Shown: piece after piece, positions 36,814 to 46,267 of the stretch
How the letters are laid out: each line of letters opens with the position of its first letter
How positions within the stretch are numbered: position 1 is the stretch's first letter
Source of the DNA: an uncultured Bacillaceae bacterium
Lineage (GTDB): Bacteria > Bacillota > Bacilli > Bacillales > Bacillaceae_L
DNA: 61,446 bases
Reading direction: 5' to 3'
Assembly: GCA_947497585.1 (NCBI GenBank)
Contig: CANMHG010000015.1
Location: 1-61,446 of the forward strand
The notes under the pieces: generated by a model
Seen by the model: only the letters and a program-made list of their open reading frames with translations
What the model was told of the DNA's origin: nothing
Database searches by the model: none
Position numbers and translations under genes: made by a program

Positions 36814-37638
36814 TTAGATAAACTGAGCTATTTTCTCATGAACTAGTAAGGGCTTCTCTTCAGGTACAAGATGACCAGTTTTAGATAACGAAATAAAAGA
36901 GGAATTCGGGAGGTCTTTGTGCAGACGTTCTCCAATAGAAATAGGAACCACCTTGTCCTCTTGTCCCCATATCAATAAACTAGATGTTTCAATTTTTTTC
37001 AGTTCTTCAGGAGGCAAATCACCTTCTCGATGCCTAATCATTCTTGTTAATGCTCTAAAGATATTTTCATCTGAAAATGGCTCTAGATATCCTTTTCTCA
37101 TATCTTCATCTATGATCGAATGATCGTGAACAACATTGTAAAGATTACGATCTATTCCTTGTTTTGCAAGATGGCGTTTTACATATAGATGAAAAAAGGG
37201 AAAATAACTTGAATAAATTAAAGGAGAAGGTAGTCTCTTCATATAACCAGAACTACTAAGTAAAACAATTTTATCAATTAAATCCGGGCATTGCTTTGCA
37301 ATATTTAAAGAAATTTGTCCTCCCATAGAATGCCCCACTAAACTTACGCGAGAATAGTTAAGGTGATTAAGTAACTTAATCACAACGTTAGCTAAATTCT
37401 GATATGAATAGGTCATTTTTGTAGACTTACCACTACGACCAAATGGTGGCAAGTCGAGAGCAAGTACAGTATACTCTTCTTTTAATAAAGGAATAAGTCT
37501 TCTGTAGCTAAAGGTTGAAGAGAGGAAGCCGTGAATAAGTACAAGTACAGGTTTATTGCGATCTCTATGGGTATATAACTCATAATAAATGTCTATCCCT
37601 TGAACATTTACTTTAAACTGGGGAGATACTAACGTCAT
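36814..37638 (-). CDS. yugF: Alpha/beta hydrolase (YugF-like)
   Basis: A 274-residue alpha/beta-hydrolase. The oxyanion region is LIHGFLSSTFSYRRL, and the nucleophile elbow GHSMGG lies near residue 102. The acid is in LIWGQEDKVVP and the catalytic His in SKTGHLVPEEKP. The substrate is unknown. ATG at 37638 is preferred because TTGGAGTGA precedes it; the GTG at 37647 overlaps that site. Confidence 0.87.
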   Translation of the reverse strand: MTLVSPQFKVNVQGIDIYYELYTHRDRNKPVLVLIHGFLSSTFSYRRLIPLLKEEYTVLALDLPPFGRSGKSTKMTYSYQNLANVVIKLLNHLNYSRVSLVGHSMGGQISLNIAKQCPDLIDKIVLLSSSGYMKRLPSPLIYSSYFPFFHLYVKRHLAKQGIDRNLYNVVHDHSIIDEDMRKGYLEPFSDENIFRALTRMIRHREGDLPPEELKKIETSSLLIWGQEDKVVPISIGERLHKDLPNSSFISLSKTGHLVPEEKPLLVHEKIAQFI

Positions 37639-37710
37639 TGATTTCACTCCAAATTAAAATATGAAACTATTTTACCCAACTTTACCCCAAAAACACACTT
37701 TTTTAAGTGC

Positions 37711-37745
37711 AAAATAAAAATGGACATTACCAATGGTAATGTCCA
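37711..37745 (-). terminator. Terminator of the XRE regulator gene
   Basis: GGACATTACC-att-GGTAATGTCC on the minus strand, followed by ATTTTTATTTT. Confidence 0.82.
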
Positions 37746-37826
37746 CAAACAAAAGGGGGGGAATACTAGAAAGCCTTATAATTAATATGATACCCAGTAT
37801 TTCACTTTATAAACACTAAAAACAAC

Positions 37827-38204
37827 TTAAACTAAATTATTTTTATCGTTATACTTAATTTCATATAACATTTGCATAACGCGAAGAAAATCTTCTTCAG
37901 AAAATTCCTTAGCTTTGCGTAAGATCAGTTTTGATTTTTTTATTCCAATTTCTTTAATGAGTGATTCAATCTCTGAATCTATCCCAAATGTTGATTCTGT
38001 AGTTTCTTGTTCCATAAGTTCTGAAGCTGGAATATCAAGTACGGTTGAGATTTTTAAGATTGTTTGAACATCAGGTGTCTGTTCTCCATTTTCATACTTC
38101 TCTATAGTCCCTGTTCCCACACGTACTTTTAGTGCGAGTTCCTGCTTAGTCATACTACGTTGTTCACGATAAACTTTAATGTTCTCACCTATACTACCCA
38201 TCAT
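37827..38204 (-). CDS. XRE-family transcriptional regulator
   Basis: A 125-residue protein with an N-terminal helix-turn-helix (about residues 6-62, MTKQELALKVRVGTGTIEKYENGEQTP) and a C-terminal helical part (IKKSKLILRKAKEFSEEDFLRVMQMLYEI) that may dimerise. It is not SinR: the C-terminal SinI/SinR-type segment is absent. The target is unknown. It is divergent from the ECF sigma operon. Confidence 0.85.
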   Translation of the reverse strand: MMGSIGENIKVYREQRSMTKQELALKVRVGTGTIEKYENGEQTPDVQTILKISTVLDIPASELMEQETTESTFGIDSEIESLIKEIGIKKSKLILRKAKEFSEEDFLRVMQMLYEIKYNDKNNLV

Positions 38205-38318
38205 CTCACCCCACAGAAATAATAACGATTTCTTACTACTATCATACCATTTCCAACATGTAATAAAATTATCAAAACTAGAACGTTTTGTGATAATTAA
38301 TAAAAATCTATTAGAAGA

Positions 38319-38346
38319 TGAAACAAATGTTTATAAAAGTACGTTA
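38319..38346 (+). promoter_or_regulatory. Candidate ECF-type promoter (autoregulatory)
   Basis: TGAAAC (38319-38324), a 17-bp spacer, then CGTTA (38342-38346). This follows the TGAAAC-N16/17-CGT pattern of Bacillus ECF sigma factors. It sits 29 bp upstream of the sigma gene start, as expected for self-activation. Confidence 0.6.
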
Positions 38347-38374
38347 CATATGTGAAAAAAGGAGGTTAGCCATC

Positions 38375-38932
38375 ATGCAAGAGGAAGAGTTAATCCAGCG
38401 GGCCAAACAAGGGAATATGAATGCCTTTAGTGAACTTGTCGAGGCATATTACCCAACTGTTGAACGGTTTGCTTATCAATTAGGAAATCGACAGGAAGAA
38501 ATTCAGGATATAACCCAAGAGGTGTTTATTCGAGTATATAGATTTCTAGACCAATTCTCAAAAGCGAAATTTTCAACATGGCTGTACAAAATAACATTAA
38601 ATGTAACGAGGGATATGGCTAGAAAACGCAGTCAAAATCTTAAAAAAATCTTTAAAATTCAAAAAGAACGTCATGACGATTACCCGGAGGTCGAATCTCA
38701 TATTTTACAAAATGAAGAGGACCGGAGACTACATCTGTGTATTCAAAAATTAGACGAAAAATATAGAATTCCGATTGTATTGTTTTATTTTCATGATAAG
38801 AAATACGATGAGATAGCCGAAATTATGTCAGTTACCCTATCTACCGTAAAAACTAGAATATTAAGGGGAAAAACGATGCTTAAAAAAGCAATCGAAGAAA
38901 TGGAAAAAAAAGAAGGTGAAGTACATGGATGA
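38375..38932 (+). CDS. ECF-type RNA polymerase sigma factor
   Basis: A 185-residue sigma-70 family factor. Region 2 is at residues 20-90 (FSELVEAYYPTVERFAYQLG, DITQEVFIRVYRFL, FSTWLYKITLNVTRDMARK) and region 4 at about 125-175 (YDEIAEIMSVTLSTVKTRILRGKTMLK). ATG at 38375 follows AAGGAGG. It overlaps the anti-sigma gene by 8 bp. It resembles the B. subtilis SigV/SigW/SigX group, but I cannot assign which. Confidence 0.9.
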   Translation: MQEEELIQRAKQGNMNAFSELVEAYYPTVERFAYQLGNRQEEIQDITQEVFIRVYRFLDQFSKAKFSTWLYKITLNVTRDMARKRSQNLKKIFKIQKERHDDYPEVESHILQNEEDRRLHLCIQKLDEKYRIPIVLFYFHDKKYDEIAEIMSVTLSTVKTRILRGKTMLKKAIEEMEKKEGEVHG

Positions 38933-40157
38933 TAAATTTTTAGAAAAAAGACTTCAGAACCTAAAATCTTCTTACGAGGAGTTGCCAACAGTATCACAAC
39001 CTAAGGACATTGTTACAAAGATAAAAATGACGGAGCGAAAATCAAAAAAGAAGTTTTTATTCCATTTTCCTTATGCTGCAAGTTTTATAGGAGTACTTCT
39101 GATTGGAAGTTTGTTGGCTTTGCAATTACTTGACGATAAACAAGAAGTTCAGCATGGAGGTAATAATCAAGATACAGAACAGAGTGAACAGCAAGTTCCA
39201 ACACAGGAAGAAATTGAAGAAAAATCCCAAGAACTTCGTATATATTATGAAGAGCTTTTAACCAATTTAAAAACCAATTTGGAAACTGAAAATATAGATC
39301 AATATTCTTTTGTGAAAGACAGCAAAAATGTTGTAGACCGTTTTGGAGATCCCTCATTCAAGGCATTTACAAGTAAACAAGATTTAAACGATTATTTTGA
39401 CAACACAAAGTACTATATCACCCAAAAATTACAAACTCCGGAACAACAATTATCTGCGCTAAGTCAAAGGCAAACTGAAATACCTGACGATGAAATACTA
39501 GGTCTCATTATAAAACAAGAGGAGATTTTAAAAACAATCTATGAGCCTGAGTGGAATACACATTCAAATGCGATTTATAGTGAGATGAGTGACAGCAGTC
39601 TATCGGTGATTCTAGAGAGGTTAAATAGTAAACACGATTTTAAATCTGAAGATGTTAATACTTTTGCAAAAACAGTGGTTAGTAATGGATATATTTTCGA
39701 GCATGTTGGCGAGGGTATGATTGAAATTTCGAAAGATTATTCTAGACTGAGTCAATTGAATGTAAGTCAACAAATTACAGATTACTTTACAATGATTCAA
39801 GAAAGAATTGTCATGGATGCGGCATTGATAGTAACTTGGAATGAACTTTCCGACAGAATTGTAAAATTAGAAAGATTTATTCTTTCTAACCCAAACTTTC
39901 CGGATAATAAGATTCTATATGAACTGTATAGTAAGTATTTCACTTTTTACACAACAAGCCTATTAGATAACACCCCAATTTATGAACGTGATGTTTTGAT
40001 TGAAGAGGTAAAAAATAGCTACCAACGATTTATGGAAGTTAATAAAGGGACCGAAACAGCTCAAGTCATAAACGAATATTATCAAAGGCTTGAAGAAAAT
40101 AACTTTAATCGTGTGGATAATCCAGAAATCCCAGAATTGATTACCATTGAACCGTAG
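38925..40157 (+). CDS. Putative transmembrane anti-sigma factor
   Basis: A 410-residue protein with a cytosolic N-terminus of 47 residues, one membrane helix (about 48-69), and a large extracellular part of about 340 residues rich in Glu, Gln and Asn with helical character. Its overlap with the sigma gene and its topology suggest it holds the sigma factor inactive until an envelope signal arrives. No zinc-binding ZAS motif (HxxxCxxC) is visible. Translation starts at ATG 38925 after GAAGGTGA. Confidence 0.72.
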   Translation: MDDKFLEKRLQNLKSSYEELPTVSQPKDIVTKIKMTERKSKKKFLFHFPYAASFIGVLLIGSLLALQLLDDKQEVQHGGNNQDTEQSEQQVPTQEEIEEKSQELRIYYEELLTNLKTNLETENIDQYSFVKDSKNVVDRFGDPSFKAFTSKQDLNDYFDNTKYYITQKLQTPEQQLSALSQRQTEIPDDEILGLIIKQEEILKTIYEPEWNTHSNAIYSEMSDSSLSVILERLNSKHDFKSEDVNTFAKTVVSNGYIFEHVGEGMIEISKDYSRLSQLNVSQQITDYFTMIQERIVMDAALIVTWNELSDRIVKLERFILSNPNFPDNKILYELYSKYFTFYTTSLLDNTPIYERDVLIEEVKNSYQRFMEVNKGTETAQVINEYYQRLEENNFNRVDNPEIPELITIEP

Positions 40158-40346
40158 GGAAAATCGCAACGAGTACCTGAGTTGAGACTGTGATAAAAAG
40201 GTTTTCATACTTTAAAAGAAAATCGGAAATCCTAACCTTATTAAAGGCCCTAATTAAACAATTTTTGATTATATCCTTTAACTGTGATATAATTTTAAAT
40301 TGCGTATAATTGTCGTATATAAAATAAGATTTTGGGAGTGTTTCGC

Positions 40347-40757
40347 ATGTCTGAAAATTATCAAGTAGGTAGTGTAGTTAAAGGAAAAGTAACAGGAATT
40401 CAACCGTACGGAGCGTTTGTTGCATTAGACGAATCAACACAAGGTTTAATTCATATCTCTGAAGTAACTCATGGTTTCGTGAAGGATATAAATGAGCATT
40501 TAAAAGTTGGAGACGAAGTAAATGTGAAAGTTCTTTCTATCGATGAGAAGGCTGGTAAGATTGGCCTTTCAATCCGTGCAACTGAAGAAGCACCAGAAAA
40601 GCCAGTTGTTACAAAACAAGCAAAACCAAAGAAACGTCAAGCTTCAGTAAAGATTGACCCATCACTAACAGAAGCTCCACAAGGATTTAATACGTTAAAA
40701 GAAAAGTTAGAAGATTGGATCGAACAATCTAATCGTGAAGATTTAATTAAAAAGTAA
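40347..40757 (+). CDS. yugI: S1 RNA-binding general stress protein (YugI/GSP13-like)
   Basis: A 136-residue protein with one S1 domain (residues 7-75; GSVVKGKVTGIQPYGAFVAL, GLIHISEVTHGFVKDI, KVLSIDEKAGKIGLSIR) and a basic C-terminal extension (KQAKPKKRQ). In B. subtilis the homologue GSP13 binds ribosomes and is stress-induced. ATG 40347 follows TTGGGAGTG. The gene converges with yuzA. Confidence 0.92.
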   Translation: MSENYQVGSVVKGKVTGIQPYGAFVALDESTQGLIHISEVTHGFVKDINEHLKVGDEVNVKVLSIDEKAGKIGLSIRATEEAPEKPVVTKQAKPKKRQASVKIDPSLTEAPQGFNTLKEKLEDWIEQSNREDLIKK

Positions 40758-40762
40758 TCATC

Positions 40763-40798
40763 AAAAAAGGCTATGACATTATGTCATAGCCTTTTAAT
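40763..40798. terminator. Bidirectional terminator, yugI and yuzA
   Basis: AAAAGGCTATGACAT-TA-TGTCATAGCCTTTT between convergent genes. Confidence 0.9.
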
Positions 40799-40803
40799 TA
40801 ATT

Positions 40804-41034
40804 TTAGCGAGTTGGGTTTGGTTCAGTTGCTCTTTCACGAACTAAATCTGGTTTAAATAATAAACCAAGGTTAATTAGTCCTGCAATACCCACAAGTCCA
40901 TAAACTATACGGGAAAGAGCTGTTGCTTCTCCGAAAATAGCCGCTACAAGATTAAAATTAAAGAACCCAATTAGACCCCAGTTTATTGCACCAACAATGG
41001 TTAAAAGCAATGCGATACGTTGTAATGTACTCAT
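40804..41034 (-). CDS. yuzA: DUF378 membrane protein (YuzA-like)
   Basis: A 76-residue protein with two membrane helices. The DUF378 core is IALLLTIVGAINWGLIGFF, then RIVYGLVGIAGLINLGLLF. The ribosome site is AAGGAGG. Function unknown. Position between yugI and yugJ agrees with B. subtilis. Confidence 0.88.
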   Translation of the reverse strand: MSTLQRIALLLTIVGAINWGLIGFFNFNLVAAIFGEATALSRIVYGLVGIAGLINLGLLFKPDLVRERATEPNPTR

Positions 41035-41189
41035 GTTTTTTTCCTCCTTATTGAATTATTCCTTTATATTTTGTTAAAAAGTAGAGCGATTTATGCATCA
41101 CACAGTCATCTGTGAAAATAATAAGAGAGTTATTTCTTTACTTTCATAAATCAATTCGTTCATAATCAACAATAAGGAGGCGATACAGT

Positions 41190-42353
41190 ATGCAAAATTT
41201 TACATATCATAACCCTACAAAATTAATTTTCGGTAAGGGACAAGTTGAAGAATTAAAAAATGAGGTACCAAAGTACGGCAAGAAAGTACTAATGGTTTAT
41301 GGTGGAGGAAGCATTAAACGAAATGGCCTCTACGATCAAGTTAAAGATTTATTAAATGAAATTGGTGCTCAAGTTTTTGAATTGGCAGGGGTGGAACCTA
41401 ATCCTCGTCTAACAACAGCACGTAAAGGAATTGACATTTGTAAACAAGAAAATATCGAATTTATTCTTGCTGTCGGTGGAGGCAGCGTGATTGATTGTAC
41501 AAAGGCTATTGCTGCTGGAGCAAAGTATGACGGTGATGTTTGGGACTTTATTTCTCGAAAAAATATTGCGGGCGACGCTCTTCCATTTGGAACTATTTTA
41601 ACACTATCAGCTACTGGGTCAGAAATGAATGCTGGTTCTGTTATCACGAACTGGGAAACACAAGAGAAATACGGTTGGGGAAGTGCAGCTACTTTTCCAA
41701 GGTTTTCAATTTTGGATCCAGTAAATACATTCTCAGTTCCACTTGACCAAACCATTTACGGCATCGTAGACATGATGTCTCATGTATTCGAACACTATTT
41801 TCATCATGTTGAAAATACACCATTACAGGATCGTATGTGTGAAGCTGTACTAAGAACCGTAATGGAAACAGCTCCAAAGCTTTTAGTGGATCTTGAGAAT
41901 TATGAATATCGAGAAACCATTATGCTTAACGGGACAATGGCGCTAAATGGAATGTTAAATATGGGGTACCGTGGTGACTGGGCAACTCATAATATAGAAC
42001 ATGCTGTTTCCGCTGTCTATGATATCCCACATGCAGGAGGATTAGCTATTCTATTTCCAAACTGGATGAAATACAACCTAGATATCAATGTGGACCGATT
42101 CAAACAACTAGCAGAGCGAGTGTTTGATGTTAATCCAGAAGGCAAATCAGACAGAGAAGTCGCATTAGAAGGTATTGAAAAACTCCGTGAATTCTGGAAC
42201 AGCATCGGTGCACCATCAAGACTTGCCGACTATGAAATTGGTGACGACAAACTAGAACTAATCGCCGAAAAAACAGTCGCCTTCGGAGAATTCGGTAACT
42301 TCAATAAACTAGGCAAAGAAGACGCCTTTGCAATCTTAAAAGCATCTCTATAG
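41190..42353 (+). CDS. yugJ: Iron-dependent NAD(P)H alcohol dehydrogenase (YugJ/BdhA-like)
   Basis: A 387-residue group III alcohol dehydrogenase that reduces aldehydes such as butanal. The cofactor loop is [17 protein letters not shown] (about residues 94-110). The metal ligands are Asp in [21 protein letters not shown] and the histidines in [28 protein letters not shown] precedes the ATG. It is a single gene followed by a terminator. Confidence 0.93.
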   Translation: MQNFTYHNPTKLIFGKGQVEELKNEVPKYGKKVLMVYGGGSIKRNGLYDQVKDLLNEIGAQVFELAGVEPNPRLTTARKGIDICKQENIEFILAVGGGSVIDCTKAIAAGAKYDGDVWDFISRKNIAGDALPFGTILTLSATGSEMNAGSVITNWETQEKYGWGSAATFPRFSILDPVNTFSVPLDQTIYGIVDMMSHVFEHYFHHVENTPLQDRMCEAVLRTVMETAPKLLVDLENYEYRETIMLNGTMALNGMLNMGYRGDWATHNIEHAVSAVYDIPHAGGLAILFPNWMKYNLDINVDRFKQLAERVFDVNPEGKSDREVALEGIEKLREFWNSIGAPSRLADYEIGDDKLELIAEKTVAFGEFGNFNKLGKEDAFAILKASL

Positions 42354-42365
42354 TTCGAACAAATA

Positions 42366-42398
42366 ATCAGAGTTTGATACTCTGGTTATTTTTTTATA
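42366..42398 (+). terminator. Terminator after yugJ
   Basis: ATCAGAGTTTGATACTCTGGTT hairpin followed by ATTTTTTT. Confidence 0.78.
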
Positions 42399-42437
42399 TG
42401 TATCTTGCCTATAGAGTTTAAAAAAACAAAATATTTA

Positions 42438-42585
42438 CTGAAGAGTGTATTGGAGCCACAGGCACTTGACTCCTGCGGGATGTGAGGAAAAGTCGAGACC
42501 CCGCAGACGGAACGTCGAGGAGGCTCGACTTCCTCCCCGCGGAAAGCAAGTGCCTGTGGCGGAAAGGAACGGTCTAGGTTCGAAC
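42438..42585 (-). repeat. Interspersed Bacillus intergenic repeat, copy B
   Basis: Inverted copy of the element at 4201-4372. Its ends, CAGGCACTTGACTCCTGCGGG and CCGCGGAAAGCAAGTGCCTG, are inverted relative to one another, so it forms a near-perfect cruciform. It sits in the 361-bp yugJ-pgi gap. The rest of that gap (42586-42714) has the pgi promoter region with no clear operator. Confidence 0.82.
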
Positions 42586-42714
42586 GAAAAAATTTGTCAA
42601 AGTTTGTTCTAAATTGGACACGCTTACATACAAGAGTGTTTCTTGATTTAGCCTGCGTGATTCGATAAAGTGTAATAAGTGAAATTAAAAACAAAAACAT
42701 GGAGGACCAAAACT

Positions 42715-44064
42715 ATGACACATGTTCGTTTTGATTATTCAAAAGCACTATCCTTTATTAGTGAACATGAACTTACATACTTGCAAGATGCTGTAAAAGT
42801 TGCTCATCATTCAATTCATGAAAAAACAGGAGCAGGTAATGACTTTTTAGGATGGGTTGAACTTCCTACAGAATACGATAAAGAAGAATTCTCTAGAATT
42901 CAGAAGTGTGCTGAGAAAATTAAATCAGATTCTGACATTCTTTTAGTAGTAGGAATAGGAGGCTCTTACCTTGGGGCAAGAGCAGCTATTGAGGTACTGA
43001 GTCATTCATTTGCAAGTTCCCTTTCAAAAGAACAACGTCAATCACCACAGGTTATATTTGTAGGGAATAATATCAGCTCAACTTATATGAAAGATTTAAC
43101 GGATCTTTTAGACGGCAAGGATTTTTCGATTAATGTTATTTCAAAATCTGGAACAACAACTGAACCTGCTTTGGCATTCCGTATTTTCCGTAAACTATTA
43201 GAAGAAAAATACGGTAAAGAAGAGTCACGTAAACGAATTTATGCAACAACTGATAAAGAGCGTGGGGCACTTAAAACACTCGCTACAGAAGAGGGATATG
43301 AATCGTTTATTATTCCAGATGATGTTGGAGGAAGATATTCTGTTTTAACCGCGGTAGGTTTGTTACCGATTGCTGTAAGTGGAGCAGATATCGAAGCAAT
43401 GATGAAAGGTGCGGCTCAGGCAAGTGAAGATTTTTCAGCATCAGAGTTAAAAGATAATCCGGCATATCAATACGCTGCTGTACGAAACGCACTTTATAAT
43501 AAAGGTAAAACGATTGAAATTTTAGTCAACTATGAGCCAGGGCTTCAATACTTTTCAGAATGGTGGAAACAGTTATTCGGAGAAAGTGAAGGGAAAGATC
43601 AAAAAGGAATTTATCCTTCTTCAGCAAACTTCTCAACGGACTTACATTCTTTAGGTCAATATATTCAAGAAGGCCGTCGTGATTTATTTGAAACAGTATT
43701 AAATGTAGAGAAATCACGACATGAACTGACTATTGAAAAAGAAGACGTTGATCTAGATGGGCTAAATTATTTGGCTGGTGAAACTGTAGATTTTGTTAAT
43801 AAAAAAGCATTTGAAGGTACAATGCTTGCTCATACCGACGGAGGAGTTCCAAACTTAATTGTTAACATTCCAGAGTTAGATGCTTATACTTTTGGCTACC
43901 TTGTTTATTTCTTTGAAAAGGCTTGCGCAATGAGTGGATATTTACTAGGAGTTAATCCTTTTGATCAACCTGGCGTAGAAGAATACAAAGTAAACATGTT
44001 CGCATTATTAGGTAAACCAGGATTTGAAGAGAAGAAAGCAGAACTAGAAAATAGGTTAAAATAA
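42715..44064 (+). CDS. pgi: Glucose-6-phosphate isomerase
   Basis: A 449-residue glycolytic enzyme interconverting glucose 6-phosphate and fructose 6-phosphate. The family motifs [29 protein letters not shown] and [14 protein letters not shown] are present, as is the C-terminal lysine region [19 protein letters not shown] at 42715 follows TGGAGG; the in-frame start at 42679 does not. Gene order yugJ-pgi-yugN is conserved. Confidence 0.96.
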   Translation: MTHVRFDYSKALSFISEHELTYLQDAVKVAHHSIHEKTGAGNDFLGWVELPTEYDKEEFSRIQKCAEKIKSDSDILLVVGIGGSYLGARAAIEVLSHSFASSLSKEQRQSPQVIFVGNNISSTYMKDLTDLLDGKDFSINVISKSGTTTEPALAFRIFRKLLEEKYGKEESRKRIYATTDKERGALKTLATEEGYESFIIPDDVGGRYSVLTAVGLLPIAVSGADIEAMMKGAAQASEDFSASELKDNPAYQYAAVRNALYNKGKTIEILVNYEPGLQYFSEWWKQLFGESEGKDQKGIYPSSANFSTDLHSLGQYIQEGRRDLFETVLNVEKSRHELTIEKEDVDLDGLNYLAGETVDFVNKKAFEGTMLAHTDGGVPNLIVNIPELDAYTFGYLVYFFEKACAMSGYLLGVNPFDQPGVEEYKVNMFALLGKPGFEEKKAELENRLK

Positions 44065-44071
44065 ATCTTTT

Positions 44072-44112
44072 AAAAAGAGCTATTTCCCCGTGAAATATCT
44101 CTTTTTCTTTTA
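44072..44112 (+). terminator. Terminator after pgi
   Basis: AAAAAGAGCTATTTC pairs with GAAATATCTCTTTTT, followed by CTTTT. Confidence 0.8.
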
Positions 44113-44171
44113 GTAATATTTCATTAGTTGGATAACCTAAAGGGTAGAATTCTTAAAAAGGGGTTGTTCAT

Positions 44172-44585
44172 ATGATTCCAGTTCCTTCAACACTCGAAGG
44201 GAAAACATATCAATTATATAAACTAGAAAAGGAACTTAAGCCACTCGGTTATACAATTGGTGGCGGATGGGAATACGACCACGGTTACTTCGACTATAAA
44301 ATAGATGACGAGGTAGGGTATCAGTTTTTAAGGTTGCCTTTTGAAGCAGTAGATGGGCAGCTTGATTCACAAGGAGCAACAGTCCAACTAGGAAGACCAT
44401 TTCTACTTTCTCATAAATACCAAATAGGGATGGATGATCAAGTTCAAACCGATATGGACTTTTTTGCTGCGGCGGTGGATCAATTTCAGGAGCCACAAGA
44501 CCCGGATGCAACATTTCCTGAAAAGTATATTGATTTAGGAAAATCCTTGGTTAAAGAGTTGGAGACCATATTAGCAGATGATTAA
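44172..44585 (+). CDS. yugN: YugN-like family protein
   Basis: A 137-residue soluble protein of the YugN family. Segments GYTIGGGWEYDHGYFDYKIDDEVGYQFLRLPFEAVDG and GRPFLLSHKYQIG are characteristic. Function unknown. AAAAAGGGG precedes the ATG. It converges with yugO. Confidence 0.85.
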   Translation: MIPVPSTLEGKTYQLYKLEKELKPLGYTIGGGWEYDHGYFDYKIDDEVGYQFLRLPFEAVDGQLDSQGATVQLGRPFLLSHKYQIGMDDQVQTDMDFFAAAVDQFQEPQDPDATFPEKYIDLGKSLVKELETILADD

Positions 44586-44612
44586 AGGGATCCTTGAACT
44601 TGGATCCCTTAG
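44584..44612. terminator. Bidirectional terminator, yugN and yugO
   Basis: AAGGGATCC-ttgaactt-GGATCCCTT; overlaps the yugO stop codon. Confidence 0.8.
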
Positions 44613-45604
44613 TCTTTAATCACTAAAAGCTCATCATTTTCTTCCAACGTATAAGACAATGGTGGGTTGATATTTGAGTTTTCGCCTCTTTTGACACCCA
44701 AAAGGAGAATGCGTTCCTTTAATAACGCTGAGCTCTTATCTTGGAAAGTCATTCCCACATCTTTATTAGATAGTTCGATATATTTAAGCTTACTACCTTT
44801 TAATTGATCAAGCATCGTTACTAAAATATCTGACATTCCATGGGATACAACGTCGTTAACCATCAATAGCCCTGAAATATGATTGGTTTCAATAATTTCA
44901 TTTGCACCTGCTCGTTTAGCGTTATTTACCTGATGTCCAGCTAATATTTCGACAATACAATAGGCATCGGGATTTAAACCTTTTATCGCTATAAGGGTAA
45001 GTATGGTTAACATATCTGCTTGTTGCTCATCCTTGCTTTGGTCTGCCGTGAGTATGACCATTTCAGCATGATTAATATCCGCCTTGAGGAGAGTCTCATC
45101 AACTGTTGGGTTTCCCTTGATAAAGTGGATATCATATTTGGGATTAGGATTTTCTTTAAGTGTTTCGTCAATTAACAAAATTTTCACAGTAGAATCCAAT
45201 TTTTTTAGCTGTTCAATAATGATGCGCACACGTTCATTCCAGCCAACTATGATAATATGCTTATCTCCATAATACTCCATTTTACCGTCTAGAAAGGAGT
45301 TTTGGTTAGTGATCGCTGTAGCTGCTAACGTAACAAAATAAGTTGTAACAAAACCGGTCCCAAATAATATAAGAACCATTCCCAAGCTTCTACCTGCTAT
45401 AGAAGACGGTACGTAATCTCCAAACCCTACAGTTGAGGTAGTAACAAGTGCCCACCAAATCCCATCGAATACAGTTGGGAAGTTTTCAGGTTCGATTAAG
45501 TGAATGATTGAACCAAAGAAAAAGATAATTAAAAAGATTATTAAAAGTACACGCGAAATGATTGGCCATCGAAGAAATGTAATCAGTAGTTTGTTTGTTC
45601 GCAT
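44609..45604 (-). CDS. yugO: Potassium channel with RCK/TrkA-N domain (YugO-like)
   Basis: A 331-residue two-helix K+ channel. TM1 lies at about residues 13-36, the pore helix and selectivity filter TTSTVGFGDYVPS near residues 52-65, and TM2 at about 72-95. A cytosolic RCK domain follows (IIIVGWNERVRIIIEQL). In B. subtilis, YugO mediates K+ efflux for electrical signalling in biofilms and is encoded with Mistic. Here the Mistic-like gene lies 68 bp upstream on the same strand. Confidence 0.93.
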   Translation of the reverse strand: MRTNKLLITFLRWPIISRVLLIIFLIIFFFGSIIHLIEPENFPTVFDGIWWALVTTSTVGFGDYVPSSIAGRSLGMVLILFGTGFVTTYFVTLAATAITNQNSFLDGKMEYYGDKHIIIVGWNERVRIIIEQLKKLDSTVKILLIDETLKENPNPKYDIHFIKGNPTVDETLLKADINHAEMVILTADQSKDEQQADMLTILTLIAIKGLNPDAYCIVEILAGHQVNNAKRAGANEIIETNHISGLLMVNDVVSHGMSDILVTMLDQLKGSKLKYIELSNKDVGMTFQDKSSALLKERILLLGVKRGENSNINPPLSYTLEENDELLVIKD

Positions 45605-45672
45605 TTAGAAGTAAATCTCCCCTTCAGTTGTGTATGTTAGTAAGTATTGCCAAAGGGGGAGGGGGATAAAAG

Positions 45673-45921
45673 TTATTCTGCCTCATTCTTTGGAATAAAT
45701 GACAGGACTTCTTTTATTATAGTGTTAATTCTTTTAGTTGTTTCTTCCTCACCATAAGTAGATTTGGCTTTCTCAATAGCATCTATCACTTCTGGTTCAA
45801 ATTCAATCAAAGGTTTATCTTCCTCAGATTCATTATAGTATTCAATAAATACATCTAATGCTTCATTCATTCTGTCTATGGATTCACTCAACTTCTGTTT
45901 TTCTTTTTCATTCAACTTCAT
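45673..45921 (-). CDS. mstX: Mistic-like membrane-integrating protein
   Basis: An 82-residue acidic protein with no obvious hydrophobic helix. It matches the Mistic pattern: SIDRMNEALDVFIEYYNESEEDKPLIEFE, then INTIIKEVLSF. It is the short form, lacking the N-terminal extension of B. subtilis MstX (110 aa), as known in other Bacillus species. It lies immediately upstream of yugO, the native context of Mistic. It probably helps insert the K+ channel or influences biofilm signalling. Confidence 0.85.
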   Translation of the reverse strand: MKLNEKEKQKLSESIDRMNEALDVFIEYYNESEEDKPLIEFEPEVIDAIEKAKSTYGEEETTKRINTIIKEVLSFIPKNEAE

Positions 45922-45950
45922 AACTTAAACCTCACCATTCCAATCTATTA

Positions 45951-46070
45951 TCAGTCCCAAAAGCCTTTTGTAAAATTAATAAAAATGTCAAAACTTAGAT
46001 AAAAAAAGGAGGCTAGGAAAAACATAATTACTAGAACTGTAATTATCCAGCCAATCGTTGTTTTATTCAT
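45951..46070 (-). CDS. Small single-span membrane protein, 39 aa
   Basis: MNKTTIGWIITVLVIMFFLA begins a short protein that is mostly one membrane helix (about residues 7-33). AGGAGG lies 4 bp before the ATG at 46070. The longer frame up to 46283 runs through the fnr terminator and is not a gene. It lies between fnr and mstX on the same strand. Family not recognised. Confidence 0.65.
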   Translation of the reverse strand: MNKTTIGWIITVLVIMFFLASFFYLSFDIFINFTKGFWD

Positions 46071-46164
46071 AAGTCCTCCTAAGAATAAAGAAGGTAACAG
46101 TTGTCTTAGTATTTGTAAGTATATAAGGAATAAACATATAAATAGAAAAAGTAGCAGAGATTGT

Positions 46165-46199
46165 ATGAAAGTAGTAAAGGACTCCGAAGAGGAGTCCTT
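46165..46199 (-). terminator. Terminator after fnr
   Basis: AAGGACTCC-tcttc-GGAGTCCTT on the minus strand, followed by TACTACTTTC. Confidence 0.78.
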
Positions 46200-46267
46200 G
46201 TTTGTATATAAAATGATACTGACCGATATGATAAAGAAACTATTGCTCTTGAGAAACAAAGGTCTCC

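Noticed and set aside
37827..38204. The XRE regulator as the SinR that binds the surface-operon palindromes
   Set aside because: It shares only the general helix-turn-helix fold; the recognition helix and C-terminal region do not resemble SinR.
42386..42700. 104-codon minus-strand frame
   Set aside because: It crosses repeat copy B and the pgi leader, with no ribosome site or recognisable protein.
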